From positions 1-64,000 of the forward strand of contig JBCCRC010000010.1 of the NCBI GenBank assembly GCA_039208375.1: DNA of 64,000 nucleotides, read 5' to 3'. Below, piece after piece: positions 42,191-51,000 of this stretch. The notes beneath the pieces are model-generated. The model ran no database searches. It had not been told where the DNA came from and saw only the letters and a program-made list of their open reading frames with translations. The position numbers and the translations under genes are program-made. The stretch is from JANQPC01 sp039208375 (lineage in GTDB: Bacteria > Pseudomonadota > Alphaproteobacteria > Rhodobacterales > Rhodobacteraceae). Position 1 is the stretch's first letter; the number at the start of each line of letters is the position of its first letter.

Positions 42191-42245
42191 ACTCCGCCGG
42201 TGTCCGGAAAAGTGACTGAAACACGCAGTGGCTACTGTCGCCCGC

Positions 42246-44468
42246 ATGACCGGTTCCGATACTCAGGCGAAATCCAACGCAGATCTTTTGGCTGACACCT
42301 TTGATCGGCTAACAGACGGCATCGCAATCTACGATGCAGATGAAAAACTCGTACTCTGCAACCGCGAGTTTCGCCACCAACTTCAGCCCATTTCCGATCT
42401 TTTGGCGCCGGGGGCCCCGTGGCGCGCCATCCTCCGCGCGTGCGTTGACAATGACCTGGCGGTTGGGCTGACAGGAGCCGATACCGATCTGAACGCGACG
42501 TGCGACGCCCTGCGCGGCGCAAACGAGCGGCGCACATCGCTGCGCGAATTGAACGGCAGGTTTTTTGATCTTTCCTATAACCCCATCGGCAATGGCGGCT
42601 TCTTCATCACACGGGCGGATGTGACAGAGCGGGTCGAGGCCGAAACCCGGCTGAAGGAACGCGAGGCTCTGCTCTCCACTGTGTTCGAAACCAACCCAAC
42701 GCCAGTTGTGATGGCGCGGTTGGATGACAGCCGGGTCGTCTACCTCTCTCCCGCCGCGCGCGAGCTGTTCGGGGACGCTGAGCGCAGCGAAATGTATTAT
42801 GCCTCAACCGAGGATCGCGCGCGTTACGTCGCCGATTTGCGCGAGCACGGTAAAGTGCGGGACCGCCGTTTCACCGCGCGCGCCGCAGACGGAAGCATGC
42901 TTAGCGTCAGTGTGACTGGCCGGATCACCGATTTCGACAGTGAGGCCTGCGTTGTATCTTCCGTGACAGACGTGACCCAGCAGCTTGCGCAGGATGAATT
43001 GATCCGGCTGGTGGTGGAAGCCTGCCCGGCCCCGATCCTAATGAACAACGCCGACACCGGCGAAATTCTGTTCCGCAGCCCTCAGGCGTCAGAGCTTTAC
43101 GGCGACCTCGCAAACGCCCGTGACTTCTACGTTTCCGTTGAAGACAGGGAGAAGTTTCTGGGAGAGGTACGGCGCCACCGCGAGGTGCACGAGTACCGAC
43201 TCCGATTGAAAGACGCAAAAGGGGTGCCCTTTTGGTCTGCGGTCTCTGCCCGGCTCATCCAGTGGGGTGGCGAGGATGTGATCGTCTCGCACTCTCGCGA
43301 TTTAACGGGCCAACTCGCAATCGAGGAACAGCTTGCCCGACAGCGCGAACAGGTGTTTCAGACCGAGAAGATGTCGGCCCTCGGCAGCCTATTGGCCGGC
43401 GTTGCCCACGAGTTGAACAACCCGCTTTCCGTAGTTGTCGGCCATGCCATGATGCTCGCCGATGAAGCTAAAGAACCCGACATGCTGCGCCAAATTAACA
43501 AGATCGGAGACGCCGCCGAACGCTGTTCGAAGATCGTGCGCACGTTCCTGACCATGGCGCGGCAAGATCCCGTGCGCATGGCGGCGACTGATATCGCTGA
43601 CGTGATGAAAACGGCCGTAAACGCAGCACGATATGGCAACTCGGACCGCACGGTAGACATCGCGTTGGATCTGGAAGAAGGACTGCCGCAGATCTGCGCC
43701 GATCGCGATCAGATCACGCAAGTGATCGTCAACCTTATTATAAACGCTGAGCAGGCCATCGAAGACAGTGGCATCGGTGGTCTCATCCGCGTCTCAGCCC
43801 GATCGGACCCGAAGCACAACAAAATCCAGCTAGAAGTCGCGGATGACGGCCCAGGCATCCCGCCCAATGTGCGCGCCCGGATATTTGAACCCTTTTTCAC
43901 AACCAAGGGCGTTGGCCGGGGCACGGGGATGGGCCTTTCGGTATGCCACCGCGCGATTGCGGCGCATGACGGAAAAATCGAGATCAACGATGCCGCGGGA
44001 AGCGGCACGCGGTTCACCATATCGCTTCCTGTCGGTAATCTCGGGCATAGCGCTGAACCGACGGAGAGCACCATGGCCGCGAAACCAAAGTCGATCCGCG
44101 TTCTCGTCATCGATGACGAAGCGGATGTGGCAGACTTGAATGCCGAGGTTCTCCAACGGGGCGGATATGACGCCGACGCTGTGTACAATCCGGAAACCGT
44201 GCTCGAAGTGCTGCGCACCCGCTCCTATGACGTTGTCTTGAGCGATTTAAACATGCCGGGGCTTGATGGGCGCGGGGTGTTCGAGACGATCTCGCAGCAT
44301 TTTCCCGAACTGATATCACGCACCGGCTTCATCACCGGGGACACAATGGGCCATGCTTCCCAGACGTTTTTGAAGGAGAGCCGCCGCCCATACATTGAAA
44401 AACCCGTCTCGCCGAAAGAACTGCGGGAGTTTGTGGCGCAACTGAGCTTGGAAGGAACCAGTAAATGA
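42246..44468 (+). CDS. PAS-PAS-PAS hybrid histidine kinase with C-terminal receiver
   Basis: 740 residues from ATG 42246; GTG 42228 is in frame and neither has a clear ribosome site. Three PAS-like domains (about 15-130, 140-250 and 255-360) precede HisKA with His388 in VAHELNNPLS, N-box NLIINAEQAI, DDGPGIPPN and GRGTGMGLSVC, then a receiver with VLVIDDEADV and phosphoacceptor Asp in VVLSDLNMPG. No membrane helices. It is a paralogue of the 32335-33789 kinase. Coupled by ATGA to an OmpR-type regulator, so this is a phosphorelay. Confidence 0.9.
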   Translation: MTGSDTQAKSNADLLADTFDRLTDGIAIYDADEKLVLCNREFRHQLQPISDLLAPGAPWRAILRACVDNDLAVGLTGADTDLNATCDALRGANERRTSLRELNGRFFDLSYNPIGNGGFFITRADVTERVEAETRLKEREALLSTVFETNPTPVVMARLDDSRVVYLSPAARELFGDAERSEMYYASTEDRARYVADLREHGKVRDRRFTARAADGSMLSVSVTGRITDFDSEACVVSSVTDVTQQLAQDELIRLVVEACPAPILMNNADTGEILFRSPQASELYGDLANARDFYVSVEDREKFLGEVRRHREVHEYRLRLKDAKGVPFWSAVSARLIQWGGEDVIVSHSRDLTGQLAIEEQLARQREQVFQTEKMSALGSLLAGVAHELNNPLSVVVGHAMMLADEAKEPDMLRQINKIGDAAERCSKIVRTFLTMARQDPVRMAATDIADVMKTAVNAARYGNSDRTVDIALDLEEGLPQICADRDQITQVIVNLIINAEQAIEDSGIGGLIRVSARSDPKHNKIQLEVADDGPGIPPNVRARIFEPFFTTKGVGRGTGMGLSVCHRAIAAHDGKIEINDAAGSGTRFTISLPVGNLGHSAEPTESTMAAKPKSIRVLVIDDEADVADLNAEVLQRGGYDADAVYNPETVLEVLRTRSYDVVLSDLNMPGLDGRGVFETISQHFPELISRTGFITGDTMGHASQTFLKESRRPYIEKPVSPKELREFVAQLSLEGTSK

Positions 44469-45187
44469 GCGCCAATAATCCCCGCACGGTTTTGGTCTGC
44501 GATGACGAAACCGATTTGCGCGAGATGCTGCAGGAGTATCTTCAAAAGCGTGGGTATCAGGTGCGCCTGGCCGGCGATGCCGAGGCGCTGCGCGCCGAGA
44601 TCGCGGAAGACGCCCCCGATCTGATCGTCCTAGACATCAACATGCCTGGGGAAGACGGGTTATCTGCGTTGCGCCGCCTGCGTTCGGAAAGCGAAATACC
44701 TGTGGTGATGCTGACGGCTGCGGGCGAGACGATCGACAAAATCGTGGGCCTTGAAATGGGCGCAGACGATTATCTTGGAAAGCCCGTTGATCTGCGGGAA
44801 CTTGAGGCGCGGATCAAGGCCGTTCTCCGGCGCAAGGCCGCTCCCGCAGCGCCTGCCGAGACTGCAGCGCCTGGCGGCCCGTTTGTGCAGTTCGGTGCGT
44901 TCCGCCTTGATCTGGACGCAGCGAAACTAACGGACGCAGCAGGCGATGAAGTGGCATTAACGGCGATGGAGTTCCGCCTGCTGAAGCTTTTTGCCGAGAA
45001 TCGATCACGCGTTCTGAACCGCGACCAGATTCTCGAGCAGGCACACGACCGGTCGTGGGATCCCTATGATCGCAGCATCGATATCCGCATTTCGCGCCTG
45101 CGCCGAAAGATCGAGACGAACCCCCAGAAACCCACCATCATTCGAACTGTGCGCGGGATCGGCTACGTCTTCGACCCCGAAACCTAG
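44465..45187 (+). CDS. OmpR/PhoB-family response regulator
   Basis: 240 residues. Receiver with acidic pocket VCDDETD, phosphoacceptor Asp57 in LIVLDINMPGEDG, Thr (MLTAAG) and Lys (LGKPVD); a linker rich in Ala/Pro at 120-138; then a winged helix with LTAMEFRLLKLFAENRSRVLNRDQILEQ and SIDIRISRLRRKIE, TVRGIGYVF. It is the output of the hybrid kinase and likely of the other PAS kinase as well. Its site might be the CAATTGAAAC repeats. Its last 4 bp overlap the convergent VTT gene. Confidence 0.92.
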   Translation: MSANNPRTVLVCDDETDLREMLQEYLQKRGYQVRLAGDAEALRAEIAEDAPDLIVLDINMPGEDGLSALRRLRSESEIPVVMLTAAGETIDKIVGLEMGADDYLGKPVDLRELEARIKAVLRRKAAPAAPAETAAPGGPFVQFGAFRLDLDAAKLTDAAGDEVALTAMEFRLLKLFAENRSRVLNRDQILEQAHDRSWDPYDRSIDIRISRLRRKIETNPQKPTIIRTVRGIGYVFDPET

Positions 45188-45867
45188 CCCATGCGGGCGC
45201 GAAGGGTTTTCGACACGGCCCACGCAACCGGCAGGATGGCCGTTACCCCACATGCGGCGATCATGAGCATCGCATTGTCCACCGTTGCCATCCCCGCCCC
45301 AAGCGCGGCGAAAGCAAAGCTTGCCGGCAGCACCCCGAGCGTTGTTGCAATCGCGAAGCTTGAGGCGCGGATCGAGGTGAGGCCGGCAACATAGCTGACG
45401 GCATCGAACGAGATGAACGGGATCAGACGCGAGACAAAGATGGCGAGCGCGAGATGCGCCTCCGATCGCGGCCGGGTGATCCATTGCGCGAGGGGCAAGT
45501 TCGATTTGGCAAACGGCTGATAGCCCAGCCCCCGTGCAAGAAAGAACGCGATCAGTGCCCCTAGAATGGCGCCAATTGCCGTCAGGCTGCCACCCATAAC
45601 GGGGCCGAACATGGCGCCCGCAGCCATTGCAACCGGCCCACTTGGGATGGGCGAGACGACAACGGCAAGTGCGAGGCAAAGAACAACAGCCAGTGGCCCG
45701 AACCGTGCGATGATTATGGAAAGCGCGTCAGGATCTGACAAATCGCCCAGCGGAAGATGCAATCCCAAAAGCGCTAGTAGCCCCAAAACCGAAACGCCTG
45801 CGATGATCTTGAACCCGAGTGGTAGGAACGTCCCCACCGGGCGATTTCGTGCTGTGTTGTTTTCCAT
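45184..45867 (-). CDS. VTT-domain (TVP38/TMEM64-family) membrane protein
   Basis: 227 residues from ATG 45867 (MENNTARNRPVG). A first helix, then the VTT core: PIPSGPVAMAAGAMFGPVMGGSLTAIGAILGALIAFFLARGLG and FVSRLIPFISFDAVSYVAGLTSIRASSFAIATTLGVLP (in separate blocks), with the FVSRLIPF element that marks DedA-like proteins. They act in lipid scrambling or membrane homeostasis. It stands alone and converges on the response regulator. Confidence 0.85.
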   Translation of the reverse strand: MENNTARNRPVGTFLPLGFKIIAGVSVLGLLALLGLHLPLGDLSDPDALSIIIARFGPLAVVLCLALAVVVSPIPSGPVAMAAGAMFGPVMGGSLTAIGAILGALIAFFLARGLGYQPFAKSNLPLAQWITRPRSEAHLALAIFVSRLIPFISFDAVSYVAGLTSIRASSFAIATTLGVLPASFAFAALGAGMATVDNAMLMIAACGVTAILPVAWAVSKTLRARMG

Positions 45868-46106
45868 GTTCTTGCCTATCTGCACAGGGCGCCAAACTGT
45901 TGGTCCGGAAAGGCGCCGAGATGGGTGCTGGCTAAAGGCTTGAGATTTCCGTTTGACGTCAAAAACGCCAAGTCGTGTTTCATTTGTTTCGCGGCAGGCG
46001 CGGGTCATACCCATGCCACCAGAAGGCGCCCGGGCATCCGAGCAACGGGTTTGCTGATTGACCGCCCGAGCACCGCGGCAAAGACGAACGGCGCTAAATC
46101 GCGCTT

Positions 46107-46561
46107 TCAGCGAAACACTCGTTTCAGCACCGCCACCAATAGCCCGTCACCACCCGTCAGGGCGATAACAACGAACAAATCCTGCGGCGTTCCCGGAACC
46201 CGCCAGCCCAAAAACCCAAGCAACCCGATTGCAAGGACTTGAGCGGCAATCAGCGCAGTTTCCGCACTGATTGCGCCAGGGGCCGCTAGGCCGAATGCAA
46301 GGGGGGGCCATTTGCGGCCAGAGATACAGGTCGACTGTGCTGCCAAACCGCGCGAAAGTCAGATTGAGTGGCCGCGCTTTGCCTTTGTCGAATGCGCTCA
46401 CAGATTTCGGCGCAGGCTTTTGCAACGGCAACGGCGAAGACTGAACCAAACAACAACACCGCTACCGCGGCAGGGTTCTCAATCGGCGCGTGCATCGGCA
46501 TCAGAAGCACCATCATCGTGATTGCTCCGTAGATAACCCCGAAGGCCGCTTCGTGAGCCAT
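46107..46561 (-). pseudogene. Frameshifted small membrane protein gene
   Basis: Two frames add up to one protein of about 150 residues with four hydrophobic segments. Frame 1 (from ATG 46561: MAHEAAFGVIYGAITMMVLL, then AAVAVLLFGSVFAVAVAKACAEI) runs into a stop soon after a C7 tract on the minus strand (G7 at 46301-46307). One extra C there would join it to frame 2 (LAFGLAAPGAISAETALIAAQVLAIGLLGFLGW, ending ALTGGDGLLVAVLKRVFR). This is either a real one-base deletion, a phase-variable tract or an assembly error. No family recognised. Confidence 0.6.
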
Positions 46562-47017
46562 GGCAGAAGGGCCCTCCGACCGATGCACCGCACCAGCGAA
46601 GCGTGGGGTTCGGGTGACCCGATAAATCTGTCGCAAAACATCCGACCAAGTTGGGCGGTTGTTCGACGGGCAGTAGCCCGTTTTCGACTGATGTGATTTT
46701 GGGGCCCGCAGTCATCGCTCGCTCCGATGGGAGTTGTTGGTGCGAACGACGTGAACATACCGCGTTTTCTCGGTGGCCGAACATTGCGGTGTTGGCGCGG
46801 CGAGACATCAACTTTGGCACTTCATCCTTCAATGCAAATGGAACTGGCGGGAGACTCTCGAACGTTTCCTCTTCAATCACATCGTCTAGCTCCTTGTGTC
46901 CGTGCCACTGATTGACGGCTGGTCAAACAGGGGTCTGGAGCTGTTGGACGCAAGTCGCGCGCTGCGTGTCGTTGCATGCTTTGGGAAGGCAACCGTTAGC
47001 TGACCGCCGGCCACCCG
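46562..47017. other. Non-coding stretch, nothing recognised
   Basis: About 450 bp between the broken membrane-protein gene and the epimerase-like gene. Short frames occur on both strands; one on the minus strand from 46880 begins MIEEETFESLPPVPFALKDEV and might be the head of a lost gene, but it dissolves into low-complexity sequence. I see no repeats or clear promoter. Confidence 0.4.
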
Positions 47018-47905
47018 CTATGCTTCCAGTTCCTCACGCCAGGAATGCTTGGGGCAAAAGCCGAGCAGGTCTTTCGCCTTCTGATTTGAGTAGAAAGTCT
47101 GCGTGGTCCCCATGTCACCAACTGGCACGCACGCGTAGTAGGTTTTGACAAGCTCTTCCGTCGACAAATCGACCGAATGGTCATCGTTGGACACGTTGAA
47201 GATCTGGAAGCCCAGCCCGTCGGCCAGCAGGCAGCATTCCACCATTTGCCCCAGATCCCGCGCATCGATATAGGCAAAGATGTTGCGGCGCCTGACGCCA
47301 GGATCGGCCAGAAAGCCTGGAAAGAGTTCTGCGTATTCGTTGGGCTCGATGACGTTGTTGATACGCAGGCCGTAGATGTCGAACCCCGTACGCCGCTGGA
47401 AGCTGCGCGCCGTTACTTCGTTCACTACCTTGGACATCGCGTAGCTGTCTTCGGGCACCACCGGATGGTCTTCGTCGATCGGAAGATACTCCGGCCGCCG
47501 CTCACCATCGGCAAAACAGATCCCATAGGTTGTTTCGGACGAAGCGAAGATGATCTTGCGCACCCCGAACTTCACGGCTGCATCGATGACGTTGTAGGTA
47601 CCAATCGTATTGACGCGATAGCATTCGTTGTCAGACGTCATGAGCAGGCGCGGCACGGCGGCGAAATGCACCACAGCGTCGAATTTGGGCACGCCCGTTC
47701 CCGGCTCCAGCTCGTCAAATCCCGCATAGGCGCCCATCACGTCAAACATCTGGCCCGCATCGGTGACGTCCGCGAGCCGATCATCCACACCCGGCGCATC
47801 GAGCGGGCGCGTGTCGACATTCACAATGCGATGGCCGCGCCCTGCCAGATAGGCCACTGCATGGCGGCCCGCCTTTCCGGATCCGCCGGTGAACAGAATA
47901 CGCAT
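47018..47905 (-). CDS. NAD-dependent epimerase/dehydratase (extended SDR)
   Basis: 295 residues. Rossmann TGGSGKAGRHAVAYLAGRGH, FDAVVHFAAVPR, the catalytic Ser-Thr region IIFASSETTYG and YAMSKVVNEV (YxxxK), all as in extended SDR sugar epimerases or uronate dehydrogenases. It lies 70 bp from iolB on the same strand, so it probably acts on a sugar acid or inositol derivative. Substrate not determined. Confidence 0.85.
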   Translation of the reverse strand: MRILFTGGSGKAGRHAVAYLAGRGHRIVNVDTRPLDAPGVDDRLADVTDAGQMFDVMGAYAGFDELEPGTGVPKFDAVVHFAAVPRLLMTSDNECYRVNTIGTYNVIDAAVKFGVRKIIFASSETTYGICFADGERRPEYLPIDEDHPVVPEDSYAMSKVVNEVTARSFQRRTGFDIYGLRINNVIEPNEYAELFPGFLADPGVRRRNIFAYIDARDLGQMVECCLLADGLGFQIFNVSNDDHSVDLSTEELVKTYYACVPVGDMGTTQTFYSNQKAKDLLGFCPKHSWREELEA

Positions 47906-47975
47906 CGCTCCGCCCTTCCTTGAGACTGTTCGGTAACCGCGTCAGTCGATGCGGATCACCCTCGCGCCGGGCGCG

Positions 47976-48782
47976 TCAACCATCCCGCTCAACGATCCAT
48001 GCCACTTCCGGGGCCGGAACAAAACGCCAGTTTCGGCGGGGCCCGGCCATCACGTTGAGGTAATACATCTCAAAGCCGTAAGGCGCGCCGCAGGGGTGGT
48101 GGCCGCGAGGCACAAGAACCACATCGCCGTCGGATACAGCCATGGTTTCATCTAGGGAGCCATCGTCGGTGTAGACCCGCTGGATGCCAAAGCCGCTGGC
48201 GGGGTTCAGGCGGTGGTAGTAGGTCTCTTCAAGATAGGTGACCCGCGGAAAATCGTCTTCGTCGTGGCGATGGCTGGGATAGGACGACCAGTGGCCTGCC
48301 GGCGTGAAGACCTCTGTAACCAAAAGGCTATCGGCGTAGTCCTCATTCTCCATCGCAATGTTGTTGATGTGGCGCGTGTTGGTGCCCGTCCCGCGTGGGG
48401 TGAGCATAATCCCGTCTGGGCCGATCCGGCGCGCCTCGTGGCCGCCCTGCCCTGGCGCGGAACACACCGCAAGAACACAGTCGGTTTCTGCCGTGGCCTG
48501 CCACGTCGTGCCGTTGGGCAGGTAAAGGCAATGGGGGGGCGTTTTCTCAAAAACATCCATCCGGTCACCCAAAACGCCCCAATCGCGCCCGGCCCCAGAC
48601 AAAACTGCCTTGCCCTCAATGATAACAAGGATCACTTCCCGGTCGCCGGTGGCTTCCGATGCCGTATCGCCCGCTTGAAGCCGATAGAGCGAAAAGCCGA
48701 CATAGCGCCAACCGGCGCTTTCCGGTGTGATTTGGTGAACTTTTCCGCGGGCCCCGAACGGCTTTTGCAGCAGGTCTGGCAT
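47976..48782 (-). CDS. iolB: 5-deoxy-glucuronate isomerase IolB
   Basis: 268 residues, bicupin. HQITPESAGWRYVGFSLYRLQAGDTASEATGDREVILVIIEGKA (blocks), then WSSYPSHRHDEDDFPRVTYLEETYYHRL with the metal His cluster, and VPRGHHPCGAPYGFEMYYLNVMAG are diagnostic for IolB, which converts 5-deoxy-glucuronate to 5-deoxy-2-keto-gluconate in myo-inositol breakdown. GAGGAA lies upstream of the ATG. IolC, IolD and IolE are not in this window. Confidence 0.93.
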   Translation of the reverse strand: MPDLLQKPFGARGKVHQITPESAGWRYVGFSLYRLQAGDTASEATGDREVILVIIEGKAVLSGAGRDWGVLGDRMDVFEKTPPHCLYLPNGTTWQATAETDCVLAVCSAPGQGGHEARRIGPDGIMLTPRGTGTNTRHINNIAMENEDYADSLLVTEVFTPAGHWSSYPSHRHDEDDFPRVTYLEETYYHRLNPASGFGIQRVYTDDGSLDETMAVSDGDVVLVPRGHHPCGAPYGFEMYYLNVMAGPRRNWRFVPAPEVAWIVERDG

Positions 48783-48983
48783 TAAGATCGTTCCTCGTCA
48801 TGTGGGGCTTTGGGAGGCAGACGCACCGATGGTGCCGCCAATTGCGCGGGCGAACAATGCGCGTCGCGCACGCCACGCGCGGCGTGTTCTATCTGTCGGG
48901 CCGCGAGGCGGTGCGGATGCCACCGCGCCCGCGGCCCTTCCTGCACAGGGCAGGAAACCAGATCAGATGGCGCAGCCGTCGCG

Positions 48984-49802
48984 TTAGACAGTGCCGCCGA
49001 GAGATCCCTCAAGCTCCGCCATTTCCTGGCCGCCGGCCATGAGATCCTGAAGCGCCTCTGGCGTGATTTCGCCCCGCGTCGCCGTTCCAAGCGTCTTGCC
49101 GCGATTGAGAACCGTGAACCGATCCCCCACCGCCAACGCATGGCGCACATTGTGACTGATGAACACCACACCGATACCCTGCTTGCGCACCCGATCGATC
49201 GTGGCCAGCACGTTTGAGGTTTGGCGCACACCAAGGGCCGATGTCGGCTCATCTAGGATCAGAATCTTCGCACCGAAGTAGACGGCCCGCGCGATGGCCA
49301 CCGTCTGCCGTTCGCCGCCCGAAAGCGTTCCCACCGCCTGATCAGGCGCGCGCAAGTTAATGCCCATCTTGCGCATTTCCTCCATCGTGGCGGCATTCAT
49401 CCGCTCGGTATCCATGCGTTTGAAGGGCCCCTTGCCCGTGGTGGGCTCGCGCCCCATGAAGAAGTTCCGCGTCACGCTCATCAGCGGGATCATGGCAAGA
49501 TCCTGGAACACGGTTGCGATACCCGCCTCCATCGCATCGCGCGGCGTGGCGAAATCCATGTGCTTGCCTTCGAAAAAGATCTCGCCCTTCGTTGGCTGGT
49601 GCACGCCCGACATGGTTTTGATGAAGGTCGATTTTCCCGCGCCATTGTCACCGAGCAAGCAATGGCACTCGCCGGCTTTCACATCAAAGCTGACACCCGC
49701 CAAGGCAATGATATTGCCGAAGTGCTTTTCGATGTTCTTCATCTCAACGATGGGAGCGCCTGCCGGCGCATCGCCGTGGTGATATGTCGTGTCTACGGTC
49801 AT
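48984..49802 (-). CDS. Sugar/inositol ABC transporter ATPase, single-domain (FrcA-like)
   Basis: 272 residues, one nucleotide-binding domain rather than the usual fused pair of RbsA-type proteins. Walker A GDNGAGKST, Q-loop VFQDLAMIPLMSVTRN, signature LSGGERQTVAIARAV, Walker B ILILDEPTSALGV and switch SHNVRHA. The LGV in place of LD after Walker B is typical of FrcA-like single domains. It starts 1 bp after the permease. A 200-bp gap before iolB holds no gene. Confidence 0.88.
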   Translation of the reverse strand: MTVDTTYHHGDAPAGAPIVEMKNIEKHFGNIIALAGVSFDVKAGECHCLLGDNGAGKSTFIKTMSGVHQPTKGEIFFEGKHMDFATPRDAMEAGIATVFQDLAMIPLMSVTRNFFMGREPTTGKGPFKRMDTERMNAATMEEMRKMGINLRAPDQAVGTLSGGERQTVAIARAVYFGAKILILDEPTSALGVRQTSNVLATIDRVRKQGIGVVFISHNVRHALAVGDRFTVLNRGKTLGTATRGEITPEALQDLMAGGQEMAELEGSLGGTV

Positions 49803-49803
49803 A

Positions 49804-50913
49804 TCAGCGCTCCCCCGTCACACGCTTGCGAATGGCGTTGTTAAAGAGAACCGCGATCAGAAGCATCCCGCCAAGGAAGACTTGAAACCAATCCTGGTCA
49901 AACCCGGTATAGGTTAGGCCGATCACCACCATGCCGAAGATGATCGCGCCGAAGAATGCACCAATGGCCGAGCCGTAGCCGCCTGTCAGCAGGCAGCCGC
50001 CGATCACTGCGGCGATGATCGCCTCGAACTCTTTCTGAAAGCCGCGGCGCGCATCGGTCGATCCAGCATCCATCACAGTGATGATCGCAACCATTGCCGC
50101 ACAGCACGCGGTTACCATGAAGAGCGAGATCTTCACCTTCCGCACCGGCACGCCGGAATTCGTGGCCGCGTTCGGGTCCCCCCCCGCCGCGAAAATCCAG
50201 TTGCCCACAGGCGTTCGCAACAACACCCACGTGGCCACCAGAGCAATGATCAGAAACCAGATGATCTCGATCGGAATGCCCGGCACTTTCGGTGTGCCGT
50301 TATTGAATGTCTCCACAAGGCCGCGATCTGCGAGCCAGGCGAAAAGGCCGGGAAACGCATCGCCCGAAAAGAATGGCGCCAACCAGTCGCCCTCAGTTGC
50401 ATCGCGGACGCCACGCAGCTGTGTCGACCCGCCGGTGGCGATCTTTAGGCCCACAAGCGAGAGGCCGCGCAGAATAAAGAGGAAGGCGAGTGTTACGATG
50501 AACGAGGGCAGACCGGATCGGATCACGATGAAGCCATTGATCGAACCAACCGCCGCGGCAAACACGAAAGTGGCCGGGATGGCGACGATCAGCGGAAGGC
50601 CGAACGTAACGGTCGCCGCCGCGAAGAAGAGCCCGGCAAACGCCACCATGGATCCGATCGAAAGATCGAACTCACCACCAATCATCAAAAGGGCTGCGCC
50701 GATGGCCAGGATCCCAAGCTGTGCGGCAGGCGTCATGAAATTCATCAGGCCAGACAGGGTAAACATCGCGCTGTCTGCGGTAATGAGAAAAAAGATCGTC
50801 ACGAGGACGACGCCGGCGATTGCCCCAAGCTCAGGGCGCTTCATCAGGCGCGAGCCGAAGCTCTCGGCTTTCAGGCGTTCGTCGATCACCTGCTCAGGTG
50901 TCGTATCTGACAT
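49804..50913 (-). CDS. Sugar/inositol ABC transporter permease (FrcC/RbsC-like)
   Basis: 369 residues with about ten membrane segments: AAQLGILAIGAALLMIGGEFDLSIGSMVAFAG carries the GGEFDLSIG motif of the BPD_transp_2 family, and RSGLPSFIVTLAFLFILRGLS and GFQKEFEAIIAAVIGGCLLTGGYGS follow. The N-terminal 40 residues are cytoplasmic. It lies between the binding protein (88 bp, with a hairpin) and the ATPase. Confidence 0.88.
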   Translation of the reverse strand: MSDTTPEQVIDERLKAESFGSRLMKRPELGAIAGVVLVTIFFLITADSAMFTLSGLMNFMTPAAQLGILAIGAALLMIGGEFDLSIGSMVAFAGLFFAAATVTFGLPLIVAIPATFVFAAAVGSINGFIVIRSGLPSFIVTLAFLFILRGLSLVGLKIATGGSTQLRGVRDATEGDWLAPFFSGDAFPGLFAWLADRGLVETFNNGTPKVPGIPIEIIWFLIIALVATWVLLRTPVGNWIFAAGGDPNAATNSGVPVRKVKISLFMVTACCAAMVAIITVMDAGSTDARRGFQKEFEAIIAAVIGGCLLTGGYGSAIGAFFGAIIFGMVVIGLTYTGFDQDWFQVFLGGMLLIAVLFNNAIRKRVTGER

Positions 50914-50944
50914 TGTGGTCTCCTCCCATGACCGTTTGAATGAA

Positions 50945-50978
50945 AGGGGCCGCAGCGCAGTTTCACGCAGCGGCCCCT
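50945..50978 (-). promoter_or_regulatory. Intercistronic stem-loop between binding-protein and permease genes
   Basis: AGGGGCCGC and GCGGCCCCT form a perfect 9-bp stem around a 16-nt loop, with no T-run after it. It lies directly after the binding-protein stop. Such hairpins stabilise the upstream mRNA so that the binding protein exceeds the membrane parts; that role is inferred. Confidence 0.6.
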
Positions 50979-51000
50979 CCTCACGCTGTATCGGTCACAC

